A stretch of DNA of 64,000 bases from Chlorocebus sabaeus (taxonomy: Eukaryota > Chordata > Mammalia > Primates > Cercopithecidae): assembly GCF_047675955.1 (NCBI RefSeq), contig NC_132912.1:79694382-79758381 (forward strand), given 5' to 3'. The notes under the pieces are model-generated. The model was not told the origin of the DNA, ran no database searches, and saw only the letters and a list, made by a program, of their open reading frames with translations. Shown in pieces: positions 59,325 through 64,000 of the stretch (position 1 is its first letter; each line of letters opens with the position of its first letter). The translations under genes and the position numbers were made by a program.

Positions 59325-59505
59325 TGAAAAGGATTGGCTTTGCAACCAAATACACTTGAGTTCAAATAGCAGCCTTACTGCGGGAGTAGCAGCCTCATCT
59401 CTCTTAGCTTCTGTTTCCTCATTTGTAAAGTGGGCTTCTATGCAAATTAAATGGTAAAAAATAATGGGAGGTACCTATAGTAGGGCTCAGCACAGATAAA
59501 TGTCA
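59325..59505 (+). repeat. MIR relic
   Basis: 'ttgagttcaaatagcagcct', 'gcttctgtttcctcatttgt' and 'tagtagggctcagcacagat' match MIR. Confidence 0.65.
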
Positions 59506-59589
59506 GACATTTATCCAAGAGCTTCTTACCAATCTCTTTTGAGCATTAACAAAGGCAAAGTAAACTGCTACTGAGTCTCCTTGGCCCTT

Positions 59590-60108
59590 GTAGTAGGCAG
59601 AATAATGCCCCTCTCCACAAAATGTTCACATCCTAATCTCCAGAATCTTTGGGTGTTAACTTACATAGCCAAAGAGATTTTGCAGGTGTGATTAAATTAA
59701 GGATTGTGAGATAGGCAGGTGATCCTGGATTAGCCAGGTGGGCCTACTGTCGTCACCAGGGTTTTTATGAGTGAAAGAAAGAGGCAGGAGAATGAGAGTC
59801 AGGAGAGGAGAGGTTAAGACCAAAGCAGACACTGGATGATGGAACATAAATTTGTAGATGGTAGGCTGCTGGCTTTGAAGTTTGAGGAAGGGGCCATGAG
59901 CCAAGGAATACAGGCAGCCTCTAAAAGATGGAAAAGATAAAGAAATGGATTCTCCCCTAGAGCCTCCAAAAGAAATTCAATCCTGCCAATACCTCGATTT
60001 GAGCCTAATGAAACCCATCTCAGACTTCTGACCTCCAGAAATGTAACACTGTAAATTGATATTGTTTTAAGTGGCCAAGTAGTGATAATTTGTTACACCA
60101 GTAGTAGG
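59590..60108 (+). mobile_element. MLT1-type LTR relic
   Basis: The order of blocks is diagnostic: 'taggcagaataatgcccc', 'tcacatcctaatctccagaa', 'gattttgcaggtgtgattaa', 'gctgctggctttgaag', 'cagacttctgacctccagaa', and 'gataatttgttacacca' near the end. Orientation is sense. Confidence 0.8.
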
Positions 60109-60284
60109 AAAGGAAAGCAGCCTTTAATTCCTCTTCATCCTTGGAGAGTTGTCAACTCTCTCTTCAATTCTGGGGACATCCCTGGAATCCCCAGCTTAGT
60201 TCTGGGCCTCCTGAATAGCACGGCCATCCAGCCCTACCTGGATGAAGGGGATGTGAACTCTGACTTACGACAGAACCACAACAA

Positions 60285-60510
60285 TAGGTAACATTGAGTG
60301 CGTCTAGGTATGTTATACATATTAATTCATTTAATCCTCACCACACATCTATAAAGGAGGTACTTTAATATGTCCCTTTTACAGATGGGAAAACTAAAGT
60401 ACAGAGATGTTAAGTAATTTATCCACGGTCCATACAACTGGCAAGTGATAGTCACAGGTTTGAACCCAGGAAGTCTTTCTCCAGAGTCCAAAATCTAAAC
60501 CATGGCCTGA
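60285..60510 (-). repeat. MIR relic, antisense
   Basis: 'ttaattcatttaatcctcac', 'cttttacagatgggaaaact' and 'ggtttgaacccaggaagtct' cover most of MIR. It ends about 50 bp before the perfect inverted repeat at 60558. Confidence 0.8.
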
Positions 60511-60557
60511 TGTAGGCCAAAAGTCCACACTCTGAGAGTGGGCTTAGATCAGAAATC

Positions 60558-60648
60558 TCGGATCAGGCCAATGGGGTGAGTCTCTGGCATGGAAAACCTG
60601 AGCAGGCGGTTTTCCATGCCAGAGACTCACCCCATTGGCCTGATCCGA
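60558..60648. repeat. Perfect 41-bp inverted repeat with 9-nt loop
   Basis: The left arm is 60558-60598 (starts tcggatcaggccaat, ends ggcatggaaaacc). The right arm is 60608-60648, base-for-base its reverse complement. The loop is tgagcaggc (60599-60607). After a two-base mismatch the pairing resumes for four more bases (gaaa/tttc). It is not part of any repeat family I recognise. Confidence 0.93.
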
Positions 60649-60939
60649 TTTTTCAAACAGCTATCCTTCCCCTCCCTCTAGAGTCCGAAGAATGGCTAGA
60701 GAGAAAGAGAGGATGAAAGCCAATCTACCAACGCATTTCTGGAATGCAATCACTATCAGAACCCAGAAAGCTTTCCAAGATGCTTAAAAAGGATGATTCC
60801 ACAAAGACAGCCCCTCACATGCAAATCTCCCCCATAGGCTGTGCTTTTTGCTGAGCCCTAGAAAGAGTCTGAAGTTATGTCCCAGCTGGCCAGGTGGGTG
60901 CCAGGGTTCTATACGACAGGACCCTACTGCCCTCCTGGA

Positions 60940-61075
60940 CACTGCAGTGTGACCTCAGGCAAGAGAAGAGTGCAGTGATGTGGGTGATGGTTGACTACAT
61001 GAGTTAATATTTGAAAGGTGCTTAGAACATTGCCTGGTCCACAGTAAGGCTATATAAGCACTTGTTTAATTTATT
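60940..61075 (+). repeat. MIR relic (3' part)
   Basis: 'acatgagttaatatttgaaa' and 'gaacattgcctggtccacag' are MIR 3' blocks. Confidence 0.6.
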
Positions 61076-61132
61076 AATTAAGTTCCTTTCCCTGACCTGA
61101 AATGTGCTGATGGAAGAGATACGTAAGGTAGT

Positions 61133-61300
61133 ACTTCTCCAACTTTAATGTGCATGCACATCACTTTGGAATCTTCTTAAAATGCAGATTTGATTTAGAA
61201 ACTCTGAGATGAAGTCAAAGATTCTGAGTTTCTAACAAGGTGATACAGACATGGCTGGTCTGCAGACCAGAGTTTGAGTATCAAGGGTGTGAGATGCTGA
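61133..61300 (-). mobile_element. MER5A-type hAT MITE, antisense
   Basis: 'actttaatgtgcatgcacat', 'tttctaacaaggtgatacag' and 'ctggtctgcagaccagagtt' correspond to the reverse complement of MER5A. Confidence 0.7.
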
Positions 61301-61849
61301 TAACACAGAACAGAAAGCCAACCTCATTACTGGAAGGGGCCCTGAGCCCAGTGTGTACCCTGACTGTGGCTAGAGGTCTGGCTTTGCAAACCTTTCTCCC
61401 TTTCTAGGCAAGTGGCTCTGGCCAGGAAGTGTCCCTCAACTGGGCCAGGAGGGTGGCAATGGACCATTTCCACTGAAGTTTCCAGCTATGTCTGAAGCAC
61501 GCATGAAGTCTTTAGCCAACAGGCTAAGGAAAGCGTTGACCAGGAGAAGCTTAAACCCTTCAAAGCCTCCTGTCTGCTACAAGATAAACACCAAGCTCCT
61601 TTGGATTCACACTCATGTCAACGTGACTCAAAATCCTGATATCTATTCCACCACACCACAGGGCTTCCCAAAAACTACTGGCTAAAAACAGATGGCTTCC
61701 CTCCCAACCTGATCAAATGATTTTTGCTATCACTAGGAAATCCTTCCCCAACCGGTCTTGTGTGCTCAGACAACAAGGTAAACTGCACTCCTCTCAGCCC
61801 CTCAAAGCTCCTTTTGTGTCCCCTCCCAGCTCCTAAGCCCTGACTTCTC

Positions 61850-62000
61850 AAAATGTGGTCCATGGACCAGCCGTATCAGCAACACATGGGAGCATGCTAG
61901 AGATGCAGCTTCTCAGGCCCCACTTGGACCTGCTGAACCAGAAGTTGCATTTAAGATTCCAGGTGATTGTGTACATGTGCAAATCTGAGAAGCACTGGCC
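61850..62000 (+). mobile_element. MER5A-type hAT MITE, sense
   Basis: It starts 'acttctcaaaatgtggtcca', then 'atggaccagccgtatcagca', 'aggccccacttggacctgct', and ends 'atctgagaagcactg'. This is a near-complete copy about 0.6 kb from, and opposite in orientation to, the copy at 61133. Confidence 0.75.
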
Positions 62001-64000
62001 TAGGCCACATTTATTTATGCATTGACCTCCCAGTTCTCACTCAACCCTCCTCTCAACTTCCCTTTCCCAAGCAGGTCAGCATGACCTAGATGCTGAGTAT
62101 AAATTTAGCCGCCGCTCCTGCTCTCCTAGGTCACCTCGGCTTTTCAAATGCTCCCGGTCCATTCCTCATCTTCCTCTACAGGGGCAATTTTGCAACCCCA
62201 CCCCTTTTTAAGTTAGCCTCAACATGGTTCGCTAGCCCTCATTTAAGAATCTTTACAATAATGTTTTCCTTTCTATAATAAATGAGAAACTTTTGCTTGA
62301 AAGGCTTTTGAACTGTGACCAGACAGACTGCTCTGCACAACACATGGTTGTGTTATATTTTCGGCCCTGCCGTGAGGTTGCCACACCTCAGGAGAAGGAA
62401 TCTGCCTTGGTGGGACAAAGAGAGGAGACTGTCCCTTGAGGACACCTCTGCGTAGAGTTCTTGTCTTTGCAGCACCTTGACTTGTAACAGGGAGAGCACA
62501 GCAAAAATTGTAAACAGCTGCTGTCCCTCATGAGGCAAGAGCCAGACTGACCCAGGTCATCCTGGAGAAGGTGGCATGATTCCAAGGAGTCATTTTCAGA
62601 AAGGAGCCAGCAGAAGGTTCCTTTAAAGCCTGGAAATCCTGAGGATCCTGAGGACAAATTTCTAACTTAATCTTGAATAAATGATCTCGTCCCTCTTTTT
62701 ACCCTTCCCCACCCCATGAGAACAGCTTTAGCAATGTTTCACTAGGCTTTCTTAGCTTGTATTTTATTTTTAAAATCCTATCTCTCAATTTCTCTCAGAA
62801 CATAAAAATACATGCATACTTCTCTACACAAATCCACAGAGGAAAAAACTACATGCAGAAAATTTGTAAGACAAAATACCGCAAAGAAAATAAAAACTAG
62901 TTTACCAAGCAGAGATGATCACCAGTAACACTGTTTTCCTTCCTTAGACCCATACATCTAATATATACACACATTTATGTTTCATATACTAATGTATGGG
63001 ATGACATCACAGAGTTTTATACACTGCTTTTCAACTTAATAGATTAGTATTTTCTTGTGTCATTAAATATTTCTGAAAACATTATTATTCAAATCATGAA
63101 ATTCTGTCACATAGTTCTTGGCATAATTTACTTAGCCACCCCTCAATGTTGATGATTTTTTTGGTTTCCATTTTTTGCTGTTTTTAATTTTTGATATCTT
63201 CATATGGTTTATTAAAAAATTAGTTACATAAATATTTTATTTATTTTACAAACATTTATTGAACACCTACTAAGTCCCAGGCACTGTGTCAGGTGATAAG
63301 CTGTAAAAATGAATCCTTGAGGGCCTTGCCACAGCCCTTTGAAGGGTCAGGCAAGTAAACAAATGCACAGAGTGTAGTAGAGCCTGTAATAAATGATACA
63401 CAGAGTAGGAAAAGAGAAGTCGCTGTCACAGCAGGATTCCCAGTGAATCCTTAGCATGGATAATAATTGCAGAGAGACCTGAGTAATATGTCTCCTCTAA
63501 CATAAAAATAATTGTCACTTACATGTATGTCTTGCTTTATGCACTTCTGTGTTTATGATGGCAATGTATTTTCATGACATTTTTCCATATCTATCAATAC
63601 ACACATTTTTAATATCAGTATACAACTTCCCAAATCTCTTGAGGCACCAACCACCCTCTGCAGTTCCTCACCTCACTTACCACCTTTTTTGCCAGTAAGT
63701 TCGAAACTAGCACTGAGACAGCAAAGATAGGATTTATTATCCTGGAGAGCTAGGCTGGAGTAGCCTGGGTGGCTGGGGTGAGTTCTAGCTACGTGGGCAG
63801 GGCCCTGGATAGGACTCCAGTTCCAGCATGGAATTAGTATGCAAGTCAAAAGCTGCAGCCCAATGCTACGAACTGGACAAATGGGATATGAGTAAGCGGG
63901 AAAGTCTACAGCTCACCCAGGTGCTTTGAGTTACCCAGGGTCTCCCCATGCATCTGCAGACCAACTCAGACTCCACTACTGCAGCTCTAAGGAAGAAACG
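62001..64000. other. Intergenic, AT-rich end of window
   Basis: A possible L1 relic and an ancient LINE-type fragment (63239-63440) are present. The last 300 bp show nothing I can name. Confidence 0.55.
62780..63240. mobile_element. Possible ancient L1 relic
   Basis: AT-rich sequence with blocks such as 'cactgcttttcaacttaata' and 'cacccctcaatgttgatgat' resembles decayed L1M sequence. Boundaries and orientation are uncertain. Confidence 0.4.

Larger units (their letters stand above)
57280..59589. other. Intergenic, mostly unique
   Basis: It contains a hAT MITE relic and a MIR. Otherwise I recognise no gene, RNA or repeat. Confidence 0.6.

Noticed and set aside
40833..64000. A hidden protein-coding gene downstream of RHOBTB1
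   Set aside because: No open segment combines exon-like splice sites, length and recognisable protein content. All longer frames fall on repeats or lack features.

Overview
This is mammalian, almost certainly human (or great-ape), nuclear DNA. The evidence is about sixteen Alu elements of several ages, a MADE1 mariner MITE, MER2, THE1/MST/MLT1 LTRs, many MIR and L2 fragments, GT-AG introns, and a protein whose spliced sequence I recognise as RHOBTB1. From memory, that gene lies on human 10q21.2 on the reference minus strand, so the window would be the reverse complement of the reference. There is no prokaryotic, viral or organellar gene content, and I found no undescribed multi-gene system.

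Layout. Positions 1-16802 are the 3' part of a long RHOBTB1 intron. Seven coding exons follow on the + strand: 16803-16988, 20586-21559, 23547-23665, 31875-32025, 35224-35312, 37983-38088 and 38619-38788 (stop TGA at 38786). All junctions are GT-AG and the phases agree. Together they encode 597 residues, which equals residues 100-696 of the 696-residue protein I remember. The missing ~99 N-terminal residues (start of the GTPase domain, including the P-loop) and the promoter lie upstream of the window. The 3' UTR runs from 38789 to about 40832, with the likely distal poly(A) signal at 40811. A very G-rich block with quadruplex pattern lies about 260 bp beyond it.

The protein order seen here is: rest of the Rho-like GTPase domain, a proline-rich linker, a first BTB domain interrupted by a charged insert, a second BTB domain, a BACK-like helical region, and a basic tail without a CAAX box. 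Proteins of this family are Cullin-3 substrate adaptors.

Positions 40835-64000 appear intergenic. They hold Alus, two GGAA/GAAA polypurine blocks flanking an Alu (47323-48418), a three-deep nest of MLT1, MST LTR and AluY (about 51490-52806), further MaLR LTRs, hAT MITE fossils and MIRs.

The most unusual structures are a perfect 41-bp inverted repeat with a 9-nt loop at 60558-60648, the 20-unit and 16-unit perfect GGAA tracts, a 17-bp perfect hairpin carrying two CCAAGGTCA nuclear-receptor half-sites at 43270-43310, and a shortened but intact-ended MADE1 at 10804-10873.
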